NCBI RefSeq assembly: GCF_022171985.1
Contig: NZ_JAJVHF010000002.1
Span: forward strand, 248,001 to 312,000
Origin: Huaxiibacter chinensis
GTDB lineage: Bacteria > Pseudomonadota > Gammaproteobacteria > Enterobacterales > Enterobacteriaceae
Length of the DNA: 64,000 bases
Direction: 5' to 3'
How positions within the stretch are numbered: the first letter of the stretch is position 1; each line of letters opens with the position of its first letter. The notes under the pieces were generated by a model that was not told the DNA's origin, made no database searches, and saw only the letters and a list, made by a program, of their open reading frames with translations. The translations under genes and the position numbers were made by a program. Below are positions 1-8,869 of the stretch, piece by piece.

Positions 1-2109
1 CTGCGTGTCATCCAGGCGCGGGATCTGTTTGTGGCCCAGGCGTCTCTGACCGGCGAGTCCTTACCCGTCGAGAAGGTGGCGCGCAGCCGCGATCCTGCGC
101 AAACCAACCCGCTGGAATGCGATACCCTGTGCTTTATGGGCACCACGGTGGTCAGCGGAACCGCGCAGGCGATCGTCATCGCCACCGGAGGGCAAACCTG
201 GTTCGGGCAGCTGGCGGGCCGCGTCAGCGAGCAGGAGAGCGAGCCCAATGCGTTTCAGAAAGGGATTGGGCGCGTCAGCATGCTGCTGATCCGCTTTATG
301 ATGGTAATGACGCCGATTGTGCTGCTGATCAACGGCTACACCAAAGGCGACTGGTGGGAAGCCGCGCTGTTTGCGCTGTCGGTAGCCGTGGGGCTCACGC
401 CTGAAATGCTGCCGATGATCGTCACCTCTACGCTGGCGCGCGGGGCGGTCAAACTGTCAAAGCAGAAGGTGATTGTTAAACACCTCGACGCCATTCAGAA
501 CTTTGGCGCAATGGACATCCTGTGCACCGACAAAACCGGTACGCTCACGCAGGATAAAATCGTGCTGGAGAACCATACCGATGTCTCAGGCAAGGCGAGC
601 GAACGCGTTCTGCATACCGCCTGGCTAAACAGCCATTATCAGACGGGCCTGAAAAACCTGCTCGACGTGGCGGTGCTGGAGGGCGTGGAAGAAGAATCTG
701 CCCGTCAGCTTTCTACCCGCTGGCAAAAAGTGGATGAGATCCCCTTTGATTTTGAGCGCCGCCGGATGTCGGTGGTGGTCAGCGAGCAGGCCGACGCCCA
801 TCAGCTGATCTGTAAAGGCGCGCTGCAGGAGATCCTGAGCGTCTCAACGCAGGTGCGGCATAACGGTGAGATTGTGCCGCTGGACGAGAGCATGCTGCGG
901 CGCATTAAACGCGTGACCGACAGCCTGAACCGTCAGGGGCTGCGCGTGGTGGCGGTGGCGAGCAAATGTCTGCCCGCCCGGGAAGGGGATTATCAGCGTA
1001 TCGACGAATCCGATTTGATCCTGGAAGGGTATATCGCGTTCCTCGATCCGCCGAAAGAGACCACCGCACCGGCGCTGAAGGCGTTAAAAGCCAGCGGCAT
1101 CACCGTGAAAATATTGACGGGCGACAGCGAACTGGTGGCGGCAAAAGTGTGTCATGAGGTTGGCCTTGATGCGGGCGACGTGGTGACGGGCAGCGAAATT
1201 GAAACGCTCTCTGATGATGCGCTGGCGGCGCTGGCAAAACGCACCACGCTGTTTGCGCGCCTGACGCCCATGCACAAAGAGCGCATTGTCTCGTTGCTGC
1301 GTCGGGAAGGGCATGTCGTGGGCTTTATGGGCGACGGCATTAACGATGCCCCTGCGCTGCGTGCCGCTGACATTGGCATTTCCGTTGACGGCGCGGTGGA
1401 CATTGCTCGCGAAGCGGCGGATATCATCCTGCTGGAAAAAAGCCTGATGGTGCTGGAGCAGGGGGTTATCGAAGGGCGTCGCACCTTTGCCAACATGCTG
1501 AAATACATCAAGATGACCGCCAGCTCCAACTTCGGTAACGTCTTCAGCGTGCTGGTCGCCAGCGCCTTCCTGCCGTTCCTGCCGATGTTGCCGTTGCATC
1601 TGCTGATTCAGAACCTGATGTACGATGTCTCTCAGGTGGCGATCCCGTTTGATAACGTCGATGACGAGCAGATCCAGAAGCCACAGCGGTGGAATCCCGC
1701 CGATCTGGGGCGCTTTATGCTCTTCTTTGGCCCGATCAGCTCCATTTTCGATATCCTGACGTTCTGCCTGATGTGGTTTGTCTTCCACGCCAATACGCCT
1801 GAACATCAGACCTTGTTCCAGTCCGGCTGGTTTGTGGTGGGGCTGCTGTCGCAAACGCTGATTGTGCATATGATCCGCACGCGTCGTATTCCGTTTATAC
1901 AGAGCCGTGCGGCGTGGCCCCTGATGGTGATGACGCTGCTGGTAATGGTGATGGGGATTGCACTGCCCTTCTCGCCGCTGGCGGGTTATCTGCACCTGCA
2001 GGCGTTGCCGTTGAGCTACTTCCCGTGGCTGGTGGCGATTCTGGCCGGGTACATGGTGCTGACGCAGATGGTCAAAGGGTTTTACAGCCGCCGGTATGGC
2101 TGGCAGTGA
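1..2109 (+). CDS. mgtA: Magnesium-transporting P-type ATPase MgtA (3' part)
   Basis: P3-type ATPase of the inner membrane that imports Mg2+ at the expense of ATP. The reading frame is open from the first base, so about 700 C-terminal codons are present and the N-terminus lies outside the window; the family is near 900 residues. Visible in order are the actuator motif SLTGES (near residue 19), the phosphorylation site CTDKTGT with Asp177 of this fragment, the hinge motif GDGINDAPAL (near 443), and a C-terminal block of hydrophobic helices ending in YGWQ. The order of these motifs and the MgtA-like neighbourhood (ridA, pyrI, pyrB nearby, as in other enterobacteria) support mgtA over mgtB or a Ca2+ pump. 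The mgtL leader and promoter would be outside the window. Confidence 0.95.
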   Translation: MRVIQARDLFVAQASLTGESLPVEKVARSRDPAQTNPLECDTLCFMGTTVVSGTAQAIVIATGGQTWFGQLAGRVSEQESEPNAFQKGIGRVSMLLIRFMMVMTPIVLLINGYTKGDWWEAALFALSVAVGLTPEMLPMIVTSTLARGAVKLSKQKVIVKHLDAIQNFGAMDILCTDKTGTLTQDKIVLENHTDVSGKASERVLHTAWLNSHYQTGLKNLLDVAVLEGVEEESARQLSTRWQKVDEIPFDFERRRMSVVVSEQADAHQLICKGALQEILSVSTQVRHNGEIVPLDESMLRRIKRVTDSLNRQGLRVVAVASKCLPAREGDYQRIDESDLILEGYIAFLDPPKETTAPALKALKASGITVKILTGDSELVAAKVCHEVGLDAGDVVTGSEIETLSDDALAALAKRTTLFARLTPMHKERIVSLLRREGHVVGFMGDGINDAPALRAADIGISVDGAVDIAREAADIILLEKSLMVLEQGVIEGRRTFANMLKYIKMTASSNFGNVFSVLVASAFLPFLPMLPLHLLIQNLMYDVSQVAIPFDNVDDEQIQKPQRWNPADLGRFMLFFGPISSIFDILTFCLMWFVFHANTPEHQTLFQSGWFVVGLLSQTLIVHMIRTRRIPFIQSRAAWPLMVMTLLVMVMGIALPFSPLAGYLHLQALPLSYFPWLVAILAGYMVLTQMVKGFYSRRYGWQ

Positions 2110-2115
2110 TTTCCT

Positions 2116-2143
2116 GGCCCGGTGGCGCTGCGCGTGCCGGGCC
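2116..2143. repeat. REP-like palindrome after mgtA
   Basis: GGCCCGG at 2116-2122 pairs with CCGGGCC at 2137-2143 around a GC-rich loop, the usual look of an enterobacterial REP element. It lies just behind the mgtA stop and could protect the 3' end of the transcript. There is no U-tract, so it is not a clear intrinsic terminator. Confidence 0.55.
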
Positions 2144-2194
2144 ATGGCTTTCCTCTTAAATTCAAGAACCTGTGATCTCCGTCAGGCCTTACGC

Positions 2195-2223
2195 TTGACG
2201 ATAAATTGTACGCATGTTAACAA
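2195..2223 (+). promoter_or_regulatory. Possible promoter of the hexosaminidase gene
   Basis: TTGACG at 2195-2200 is a good -35 element. A TAACAA-like -10 lies 17 bases later at 2218-2223, within an AT-rich stretch about 50 bases before the gene. The -10 is weak, so this is tentative. Confidence 0.35.
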
Positions 2224-2270
2224 AATGTTTTGCTTTTATTTGGCCCGTCAGATTCAAATAAGGAACATTC

Positions 2271-4655
2271 ATGTTGCGTTACAGTCTTCTCACCGCCGGG
2301 CTGTTGCTCGGCGCTTCTGCGTTTGCCGCACCGGCAGGCGATTTACCCCTTATGCCCTGGCCTGCGAAAGTGGAGCGCCCGACGACGCAAGGGGCTTTTG
2401 TCCTGACCAATCAGGTTTCCGTTAGCGTCAGCGGCGACGATCTCGGCGAGGCGGTTAACCGACTGCGCCAGCGCATCGCCCTGCAAACAGGCTGGACGCT
2501 CCAGCCACAAAGCAGCACGCCGGATAAACCCACCATTCGCATTGCTATCGCCAAAAAAGTGAAGCCGCAGCCGCTGCCGGACAGCGATGAAAGCTACACC
2601 CTGAAGGTGGATGCCAGTGGGGTAAACATCTCCGCCAATACCCGTTTTGGTGCGCTCCGCGCGATGGAGACCGTGCTCCAGCTCATTCAGAACGGCGCGG
2701 AAAACACCTCACTGCCGTGGGTGAACATCGAAGATGCACCGCGCTTCCCGTGGCGCGGACTGCTGCTGGATTCCGCGCGTCATTTTATCCCGCTGCCGGA
2801 TATCAAACGCCAGATCGACGGGATGGCGGCCGCAAAACTCAACGTGCTGCACTGGCACTTAACGGACGACCAGGGCTGGCGCTTTACCTCGACGCGTTAT
2901 CCCAAACTGACCGAGCTTGCCAGCGACGGGCTGTTCTACACCCCGACGCAGATGCGCGAAATTGTCCGCTACGCCGCCGATCGGGGGATCCGCGTGGTGC
3001 CGGAGATCGACATGCCGGGACATGCCTCGGCCATTGCGGTCGCCTATCCGGAACTGATGAGCGCCCCCGGCCCGTATGAAATGGAGCGGCACTGGGGCGT
3101 ATTAAAACCCGTTCTCGATCCGACCAAAGAGGCAACATACGCTTTTGCTGACGCCATGGTCAGCGAACTGGCGGCGATCTTCCCCGATCCGTATTTGCAC
3201 ATTGGCGGCGATGAAGTGGACGACACCCAGTGGAAAGAGAATGCGGCCATTCAAAACTTTATGCGGCAAAACAAACTGGCCGACAGCCACGCCTTACAGG
3301 CGTATTTCAACCGTAAGCTGGAAACCATTCTGGAAAAGCATCACCGTCAGATGGTCGGCTGGGATGAGATTTTCCACCCGGACCTGCCGAAGAGCATTTT
3401 GATCCAGTCCTGGCAGGGGCAGGACGCGCTGGGCCAGGTGGCGAAACAGGGTTATAAGGGCATCCTCTCCACCGGTTTTTATCTCGATCAGCCGCAAAGC
3501 ACCGCCTACCACTACCGCAATGAGATCGCCCCGCAGGGGTTGAATGGGGTGGATCAACTGGCGGATAACGACAGCGCGCAAAGCTGGTCATTCGTTATGC
3601 CGCGCCTGAAGGGCAAGCCGGTTGAGGGCAGCTTTACGCTGGTGAAGGGCGAATCCGGCTGGCGCGGGTTTATTGATTTCAGCGGCAAATCGCGTCGCGC
3701 CGTGGATAACATTGAGTGGCGGGACGACAATCAGGTGACCTTTACCGTCGATACCTGGATGGGAGAAACCCGCCCGGTTGTGAACGTGACGGACGATAAG
3801 CTCAGCGGCTACTTCCTGGTGGGCAACGCCCGCTACCCGATTTCGGGCGCCCGGCTCGACAGCGTGCCGGCGGGCACGCAGCCGGTGGTGCCAGACGCGG
3901 CTCAGCAGGCGAATCTGATGGGCGGAGAAGCCGCCCTCTGGGCGGAAAACGTGGTCGCGCCGGTACTGGATATCAGGCTCTGGCCGCGCGCCTTTGCGGT
4001 GGCGGAGCGGCTGTGGTCCGCAAAAGAGGTGAACGACACCGATAATATGTATACCCGTTTGCAGGCCATGGACAGCTGGACCACCGTTTCGGTGGGTCTG
4101 CAGCAGCATAGCCAGCAGCAGGCATACTTTACGCGTCTGGCGAATAACGCCGACACGCTCCCTTTGCAGGTTCTCGCCCAGGCGCTGGAGCCTGCGCAGT
4201 ATTACACGCGTCAGCATCTTAAATTCCAGGCCGGAAACTACCACCAGTTTGAGCCGCTGAACCGCTATGCCGATGCGCTCAACGCAGAAAGTACCACCGT
4301 GCGACAGATGAACCATTGGGTCGACCGTTTAATCAGCGACGCCGAAGACACGGAAAGCGCAGAGTCACTGCGTCACGTCTTTAACCGCTGGCAGAGCAAT
4401 ACCAGCGATGCGCTGGCGCTCAGCGAAAATAACTATCAGCTTAAGGCGATGAAGCCTGTGATTCAGGAGGTGGACAAGCTGGCGTCGATTGGTCTGCGGT
4501 TAACGGATCTGGTGGCGCGTCAGGGCACGCTGGATGATAAAGAGATCGCGGCAATTCAAAGCGAGCTGGATAGCGCAGCAAAAATCCAGGACGAGGTAGT
4601 GATTGCAGCGGTTTATCCGCTGGAGACGCTGCTCAGAGCCACGCGCAACCCGTAG
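2271..4655 (+). CDS. Secreted beta-N-acetylhexosaminidase, GH20
   Basis: 794-residue glycoside hydrolase family 20 enzyme, expected to release GlcNAc from the non-reducing end of chitooligosaccharides. A signal peptide is clear at residues 1-20 (hydrophobic core, then SAFAAPAG), so it works in the periplasm or outside. After an N-terminal GH20b-like domain come RFPWRGLLLDSARHF, HWHLTDDQGWR and the catalytic signature HIGGDEVDD with the Asp314-Glu315 pair. A C-terminal extension past residue 640 is helical and unassigned. Start chosen for the AAGGAAC ribosome site eight bases upstream and the signal peptide. The convergent neighbour is a chitin-active monooxygenase, so the two probably form a chitin-use pair. 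Family certain; the natural substrate is inferred. Confidence 0.9.
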   Translation: MLRYSLLTAGLLLGASAFAAPAGDLPLMPWPAKVERPTTQGAFVLTNQVSVSVSGDDLGEAVNRLRQRIALQTGWTLQPQSSTPDKPTIRIAIAKKVKPQPLPDSDESYTLKVDASGVNISANTRFGALRAMETVLQLIQNGAENTSLPWVNIEDAPRFPWRGLLLDSARHFIPLPDIKRQIDGMAAAKLNVLHWHLTDDQGWRFTSTRYPKLTELASDGLFYTPTQMREIVRYAADRGIRVVPEIDMPGHASAIAVAYPELMSAPGPYEMERHWGVLKPVLDPTKEATYAFADAMVSELAAIFPDPYLHIGGDEVDDTQWKENAAIQNFMRQNKLADSHALQAYFNRKLETILEKHHRQMVGWDEIFHPDLPKSILIQSWQGQDALGQVAKQGYKGILSTGFYLDQPQSTAYHYRNEIAPQGLNGVDQLADNDSAQSWSFVMPRLKGKPVEGSFTLVKGESGWRGFIDFSGKSRRAVDNIEWRDDNQVTFTVDTWMGETRPVVNVTDDKLSGYFLVGNARYPISGARLDSVPAGTQPVVPDAAQQANLMGGEAALWAENVVAPVLDIRLWPRAFAVAERLWSAKEVNDTDNMYTRLQAMDSWTTVSVGLQQHSQQQAYFTRLANNADTLPLQVLAQALEPAQYYTRQHLKFQAGNYHQFEPLNRYADALNAESTTVRQMNHWVDRLISDAEDTESAESLRHVFNRWQSNTSDALALSENNYQLKAMKPVIQEVDKLASIGLRLTDLVARQGTLDDKEIAAIQSELDSAAKIQDEVVIAAVYPLETLLRATRNP

Positions 4656-4677
4656 GGCGGCGCGGGGGACCTCTGCG

Positions 4678-5170
4678 GTCTGATGCCCTCACCCCGACCC
4701 TCTCCCACGGGAGAGGGGGAAGGGCAATCCTCACCATGGCAAGGAATGCACAGAACAGTTCCCTCTCCCATGGCAAGGACTGCACAGAACAGTTCCCTCT
4801 CCCATGGCAAGGATTGCACGGAACAGTTCCCTCTCCCTTTGGGAGAGGGGTAGGGTGAGGGGAAACAGGCGACTCAGTTTTTCATTTTTGCAGGTAGGGT
4901 AGCGAGGCGCCAACAGACAAGTGGTTTAGATCGTGCGGTCTGATGCCCTCACCCCGACCCTCTCCCACGGGAGAGGGAGAAGGGCAACCCTCACCCATGT
5001 AGACGGGAGAGGGAGAAGGGCAATCCTCACCCATGTAGACGGGAGAGGGAGAAGGGCAACCCTCACCCATGTAGACGGGAGAGGGAGCAGGGTAATCCTC
5101 ACCCTTGGCAAGGATTGCACGGAACAGTTCCCTCTCCCTTTGGGAGAGGGGTAGGGTGAGGGAAACAGGC
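4678..5170. repeat. Hairpin-repeat array between the chitin genes, with 36-bp units
   Basis: This gap between two convergent genes is filled with CCCTCACCC...CCCTCTCCC / GGGAGAGGG hairpins. Two copies of a larger module begin at about 4678 and 4936 (GGTCTGATGCCCTCACCCC). In the second copy a 36-base unit containing CATGTAGACGGGAGAGGG is repeated in tandem at 4996, 5032 and 5068. The first copy has a shorter unit based on CCCATGGCAAGG. ORFs running through it give only repetitive peptides. It could act as a bidirectional transcription barrier or mRNA 3'-end stabiliser; that is inference. Confidence 0.8.
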
Positions 5171-5173
5171 GAC

Positions 5174-6625
5174 TCAGTTCTTAACAACCCACGCCTCTTT
5201 CCAGTGCGCGCCTACGCCAGGCTCATACTGGTTCGCCGTTGGGCTGTACTGCAGGCAATAACCGCTGTATGGGAAGGGCTTACACTGATACGTCTTGCCA
5301 TCTTTCGGCTGCAGTACAACGGTGCCTGCTTTGTACGACCCCATATTCTGCGGGAAGGTGAAGTCGTAGCTGCCGGTATTACCGCTTGCTGAATCTTCTT
5401 CCAGCATCAGGTTCAGCACGTCCTGAGCGAACATCGTGCCGTCTTTGTTGGTCGCGTAGTATTTCAGCATGTGGTGGCCCGCGGTCACATCGTTCAGGTT
5501 CATGGTCACGTCCTGGTTGGCGTTATTCATGTCCTGCTTCAGGTAACCTTTTTCTGCGCCCATGTGGTTCATGACATGCGCTTCCAGGTTCACGTCACCG
5601 TGCGTATTCACGTGGAACGTGACGGTTGCGTTGCCGTTTTCAATTTTGCTGTACTGCAGGTTAGATACGGCGATGGTTTCGCTCACTTCAGCCTGCTGCT
5701 CTTCATAGGAGATAGCAACGGACTTCAGCTGACTGCCGTCTTTCACGAACACGCTGTTTGCGCCGTGAATCGGGTTGATTTGACCGCTTTCATCTTTCAC
5801 GCCCACGCGAACGTCGCCGTGCGCGCTGTTGATCTGCTGCGCCAGATCGTAAGACCACTGGTTCGCATCACCCTGTTCAGCCGAGGCGATGGTCAATTCA
5901 GTGCGCATAGAGGCTACTTCGCCGTTTGCGTCGAAGAAGCGCGCGATCGCTTTATCGCCTGCGTTCAGGTTATTACCTGCGATCTGGCCGTTCAGCGTCT
6001 TATTCCACTCGGACACGACTGCCGGCGTTTCGTCTGGCGTCACGTTGCCGCCGTTACCAAAATCAACGTCGATAGCCTGATAGAAACTATTAGCGGTATC
6101 GGCAATTTCCCACACGCCGTAAATAACCTGATAGCCGGTACGCTCAGGCACATTACAATTCATTGTCTGACGCTGGGCAGGCGCCTGGCCATTACCGTTA
6201 ACGGTACAGAATGGCATTAATTCGAGCTGATCGCGGGTCAGCGGTTTATTCGGGTTCCAGTTTTGTTTGGTAATATAATAACGCCAGTTAGTCGTTTTAT
6301 GTGGCGCAGTATGATACCAGACGAATTCGTGTGGTCCGGCCGTCATAGGGTTTTTAGTCCATGCATTCAGGCTCTGCTTATCAAGCTGGGAATACTGGGA
6401 AATGCCGGCGCTGGCGAGTTGACCATCAGGCGGCATCGCGCCAGTCGGGAAACCGGAGGATTTTTCGACGCTCTGCGGTTCGTATTGAACGGTACCGCAG
6501 TCAATATTTTGACCGAGCTTACACATATAGGCGCGGCTGGCTGGAGACTCAATATATCCATGAGCAAATGCAGAAGAGGCAACAGTCAATGTTGCGATTG
6601 CAAATGCGATTTTTGAAAGTTTCAT
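5174..6625 (-). CDS. gbpA: GbpA-like lytic polysaccharide monooxygenase, AA10
   Basis: 483-residue secreted chitin- and GlcNAc-binding protein of the GbpA type. The signal peptide (residues 1-21, ending SSAFA) leaves His22 as the mature N-terminus, the residue that forms the copper histidine brace in AA10 monooxygenases; the second brace His is probably in PHEFVWYHTAPH near 120. Order: AA10 domain (22 to about 205), two middle GbpA-type domains, and a C-terminal chitin-binding module (about 430-483) with CKPFPYSGYCLQYSP and HWKEAWV. In Vibrio, GbpA also helps attachment to chitin and mucin. Start chosen because it gives a perfect signal peptide directly before His. It is convergent with the GH20 gene and not in an operon. 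Confidence 0.92.
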   Translation of the reverse strand: MKLSKIAFAIATLTVASSAFAHGYIESPASRAYMCKLGQNIDCGTVQYEPQSVEKSSGFPTGAMPPDGQLASAGISQYSQLDKQSLNAWTKNPMTAGPHEFVWYHTAPHKTTNWRYYITKQNWNPNKPLTRDQLELMPFCTVNGNGQAPAQRQTMNCNVPERTGYQVIYGVWEIADTANSFYQAIDVDFGNGGNVTPDETPAVVSEWNKTLNGQIAGNNLNAGDKAIARFFDANGEVASMRTELTIASAEQGDANQWSYDLAQQINSAHGDVRVGVKDESGQINPIHGANSVFVKDGSQLKSVAISYEEQQAEVSETIAVSNLQYSKIENGNATVTFHVNTHGDVNLEAHVMNHMGAEKGYLKQDMNNANQDVTMNLNDVTAGHHMLKYYATNKDGTMFAQDVLNLMLEEDSASGNTGSYDFTFPQNMGSYKAGTVVLQPKDGKTYQCKPFPYSGYCLQYSPTANQYEPGVGAHWKEAWVVKN

Positions 6626-6721
6626 TACTCGTCCATTAAAAGAAAGTATTATCTTGAGAATAAAGTCTAATAATGGACACGGTGATAAGTCATTTTATAC
6701 AGAGAGTAAAAATGGTCGAAA

Positions 6722-6746
6722 TAAAAAAGGCAGCCGTAGCTGCCTT
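6722..6746 (-). terminator. Intrinsic terminator of ridA
   Basis: On the minus strand AAGGCAGC pairs with GCTGCCTT around a four-base loop and is followed by six T residues. It lies 18 bases beyond the ridA stop codon. Confidence 0.85.
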
Positions 6747-6763
6747 GAATTTATTGAAATAAA

Positions 6764-7150
6764 TTAACGACGCACGGCAATCGCTTCGATTTCAATTTTC
6801 ACATCTTTTGGCAGACGAGCCACTTCCACGCAGGAGCGCGCCGGGAAGGTCGCGTTGTGCTCGGTGAAGAATGCTTCGTACGTGGCGTTAACGGTCGCGA
6901 AATCGTTAAGATCTTTAACGAAAACGGTCGTTTTCACGATATCGCCCACTTTCAGGCCCGCAGATTCGACGATCGCCTGAACGTTTTCCAGGGACTGACG
7001 CGCCTGTGCGGCAACATCTTCTGCCACTTCACCCGTTTTTGGGTTCACCGGGATCTGACCAGACGTGATGATCATGCTGCCCAGATCAACGCCCTGAACG
7101 TACGGGCCAATGGCGGCTGGTGCATTTTCCGTCGCAAGTACTTTGCTCAT
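6764..7150 (-). CDS. ridA: Enamine/imine deaminase RidA
   Basis: 128-residue cytoplasmic member of the YjgF/YER057c/UK114 family. RidA hydrolyses 2-aminoacrylate and related enamines released by PLP enzymes, preventing damage to other enzymes. The sequence covers the whole family length and carries the signature ARSCVEVARLPKDVKIEIEAIA near the C-terminus, with the conserved Arg of the active site. It lies downstream of pyrBI on the same strand, as in Escherichia coli, 73 bases after pyrI, and ends in a strong terminator. The start is preceded by a GGAGAA ribosome site. Confidence 0.96.
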   Translation of the reverse strand: MSKVLATENAPAAIGPYVQGVDLGSMIITSGQIPVNPKTGEVAEDVAAQARQSLENVQAIVESAGLKVGDIVKTTVFVKDLNDFATVNATYEAFFTEHNATFPARSCVEVARLPKDVKIEIEAIAVRR

Positions 7151-7223
7151 GTTTTCTCCAGAATAACAGCGTTAAGAATGTCCCGGCCATTATAGGGAGG
7201 CCGGGATCCTTTACCAACCTCAA

Positions 7224-7685
7224 TTAGTTGGCCAGCACCACATAATGAGAAAACTCTTTTTCGCAGTATTTGCATTTGAGTGCGATGTCTTTCTCGCGTT
7301 TTTTCACTGCAAAGCTGGACGAAACCGGCTCAGCGTGGCTGATGCAGTTGCTGTTCGGACAGACCAGCACGCTGTTGATACGCTCCGGCAGGCTCGGACG
7401 CGATTTTCCCACCACTTCGTAATCATCGATGCGGTTTACCGTCGCATTCGGCGCATAGAGCGAAAGCTGGTTCACCTGCTCGTCGGTCAGGAAGGTGTTC
7501 TCGATTTTAATCAGATCCTTGCGGCCCATCTCGCCTGACGGCAGGTTCAGGCCAATGGTGATGCGCTGGTCGGTTTCGGTCAGCTTGAATAGCGTCAAAA
7601 GCTTAAAACCAATTTGCGCAGGGATATGGTCAATCACGGTGCCACGTTTGATGGCTTCTACCTGGAGTTTGTTGTCATGTGTCAT
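7224..7685 (-). CDS. pyrI: Aspartate carbamoyltransferase regulatory chain PyrI
   Basis: 153-residue regulatory subunit of aspartate transcarbamoylase. It binds CTP or ATP in its N-terminal domain and joins the catalytic PyrB trimers into the dodecamer. The C-terminal zinc site is complete: CPNSNC near residue 110 and CKYC near 138 supply four cysteines. The start at 7685 follows the pyrB stop by 12 bases, the tight spacing of the pyrBI operon, with a GGAAAAA ribosome site. Length and motifs match the enterobacterial form. Confidence 0.97.
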   Translation of the reverse strand: MTHDNKLQVEAIKRGTVIDHIPAQIGFKLLTLFKLTETDQRITIGLNLPSGEMGRKDLIKIENTFLTDEQVNQLSLYAPNATVNRIDDYEVVGKSRPSLPERINSVLVCPNSNCISHAEPVSSSFAVKKREKDIALKCKYCEKEFSHYVVLAN

Positions 7686-7697
7686 GGTTATTTTTCC

Positions 7698-8630
7698 TTA
7701 CAGAGCCAAGTCGCGATTCAGAACCAGTGCCAGCAGTGCCTGGCGTGCGAAGATACCGTTGCCCGCCTGCTGGAAGTACCAGGCGTGCGGCGTTTTATCC
7801 ACGTCGGTGGCAATTTCGTCGATGCGCGGCAGCGGGTGTAATACCTTCATGTTGCCACGCGCGCCGTCGAGGTCGCTGGCGCGCAGCACAAACTGCGCCT
7901 TCACGTTGGCGTACTCGGACGGATCCAGACGCTCTTTTTGCACGCGGGTCATATAGAGAATATCCACGTCGCCCATCACCTCTTCGATGCTGGCGTGCTG
8001 GCTCCAGGCAATCCCTTTTTCATCGAGCATATCCAGAATGTACTGCGGCATCGCCAGCGCCGTCGGGGCGATAAAGTAGAACCGGTTGCCGTTATATTTC
8101 GCCAGCGCCTGAGCCAGCGAATGGACGGTGCGGCCATATTTCAAATCACCGACCATGGCGATATGCAGATTTTCCAGTCGGCCCTGGGTTTCACGGATGG
8201 TGAACAGATCCAGCAGGGTTTGCGTTGGATGCTGGTTCGCGCCGTCGCCGGCATTCAGAATCGGAATACCGCCTGAAAACTCGGTCGCCAGGCGCGAGGC
8301 GCCTTCCTGCGGATGACGCATCACGATGGCATCCACGTAGGTGCTGATAACCGAAATGGTGTCTGCCAGCGTCTCGCCTTTTTTGCCCAGCGACGTGTTG
8401 CTGCTGTCTGAGAAGCCGACCACGCTTGCGCCCAGGCGATGCATGGAAGTTTCGAACGAGAGGCGAGTACGGGTCGATGCCTCAAAGAAACAGCTGGCGA
8501 TCACTTTATGTTTTAACAGCTCGGGCTGTGGGTTGGCCTTCAGTTTTGCCGCGGTATCCAGAACCAGTTCCAGCTCTTCGCGGCTGAGGTCATTGATGGA
8601 AATGATGTGTTTTTGATAAAGCGGATTCAT
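7698..8630 (-). CDS. pyrB: Aspartate carbamoyltransferase catalytic chain PyrB
   Basis: 310-residue catalytic subunit that condenses aspartate with carbamoyl phosphate, the first committed step of pyrimidine synthesis. The carbamoyl-phosphate motif [16 protein letters not shown] starts near residue 52; [10 protein letters not shown] and HPLPR follow. Full length, no disruption. It is preceded by the pyrL attenuator leader, so expression should respond to UTP. It competes for carbamoyl phosphate with the two ornithine carbamoyltransferases found further along this window. Confidence 0.97.
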   Translation of the reverse strand: MNPLYQKHIISINDLSREELELVLDTAAKLKANPQPELLKHKVIASCFFEASTRTRLSFETSMHRLGASVVGFSDSSNTSLGKKGETLADTISVISTYVDAIVMRHPQEGASRLATEFSGGIPILNAGDGANQHPTQTLLDLFTIRETQGRLENLHIAMVGDLKYGRTVHSLAQALAKYNGNRFYFIAPTALAMPQYILDMLDEKGIAWSQHASIEEVMGDVDILYMTRVQKERLDPSEYANVKAQFVLRASDLDGARGNMKVLHPLPRIDEIATDVDKTPHAWYFQQAGNGIFARQALLALVLNRDLAL

Positions 8631-8651
8631 GTTTATCTCCTGACGCCGGGC

Positions 8652-8677
8652 AAAAAAAAGCCCCTCAAATGAGGGGC
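8652..8677 (-). terminator. pyrBI attenuator terminator
   Basis: On the minus strand GCCCCTC pairs with GAGGGGC around ATTT and is followed by eight T residues, about 20 bases before pyrB. It overlaps the end of the pyrL leader frame. In the known pyrBI mechanism, slow transcription at low UTP lets the ribosome on pyrL block this hairpin. Confidence 0.92.
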
Positions 8678-8769
8678 TCTGGGAATAGGGTAAGCAACGG
8701 GAAGAAAAACGGCAGGCCAGCGTCTGTTTTCAGACGCGGTATGACTGTATGTCGTACACGCTTGACCAT
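8665..8769 (-). CDS. pyrL: pyrBI leader peptide PyrL
   Basis: 34-codon leader running [20 protein letters not shown]..., then FFFPLL and a stop inside the attenuator stem. It aligns with the N-terminal half of E. coli PyrL ([17 protein letters not shown]). A strong GGGAGGAA ribosome site lies four bases before the ATG. The role is regulatory: coupling of ribosome and polymerase over the U-rich Phe codons decides whether the terminator forms. E. coli PyrL has 44 codons and reads past the terminator; this one stops within it. Confidence 0.88.
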   Translation of the reverse strand: MVKRVRHTVIPRLKTDAGLPFFFPLLTLFPEPLI

Positions 8770-8782
8770 GACTTCCTCCCGG

Positions 8783-8823
8783 CAAATTGTCGGGCATTAT
8801 ACTCAGCTCGATGCTCCGATCAA
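8783..8823 (-). promoter_or_regulatory. pyrBI promoter with UTP-sensitive initial transcript
   Basis: On the minus strand TTGATC (8823-8818) and TATAAT (8801-8796) are spaced by 16 bases. The expected start region reads AATTTG (8788-8783). In E. coli this initial AAUUUG supports UTP-dependent reiterative transcription at pyrBI, a second layer of control besides attenuation; conservation of the bases suggests the same here. Confidence 0.8.
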
Positions 8824-8869
8824 GCATTTAATGCACGCTTTACTCAGTGCAAACGGTTCTATATGAATA

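Noticed and set aside
1084..2145. 353-codon ORF on the minus strand inside mgtA
   Set aside because: Antisense shadow of a conserved gene, no ribosome site or family match.
3588..4316. 242-codon minus-strand ORF inside the hexosaminidase
   Set aside because: Shadow of the GH20 reading frame in GC-rich DNA.
4996..5105. 36-base tandem repeats as a CRISPR array
   Set aside because: Units abut with no unique spacers, and no cas genes are nearby.
7182..7207. Hairpin between ridA and pyrI as a terminator
   Set aside because: CCCGGCC/GGCCGGG stem is strong but lacks a T-tract on either strand; role unclear.
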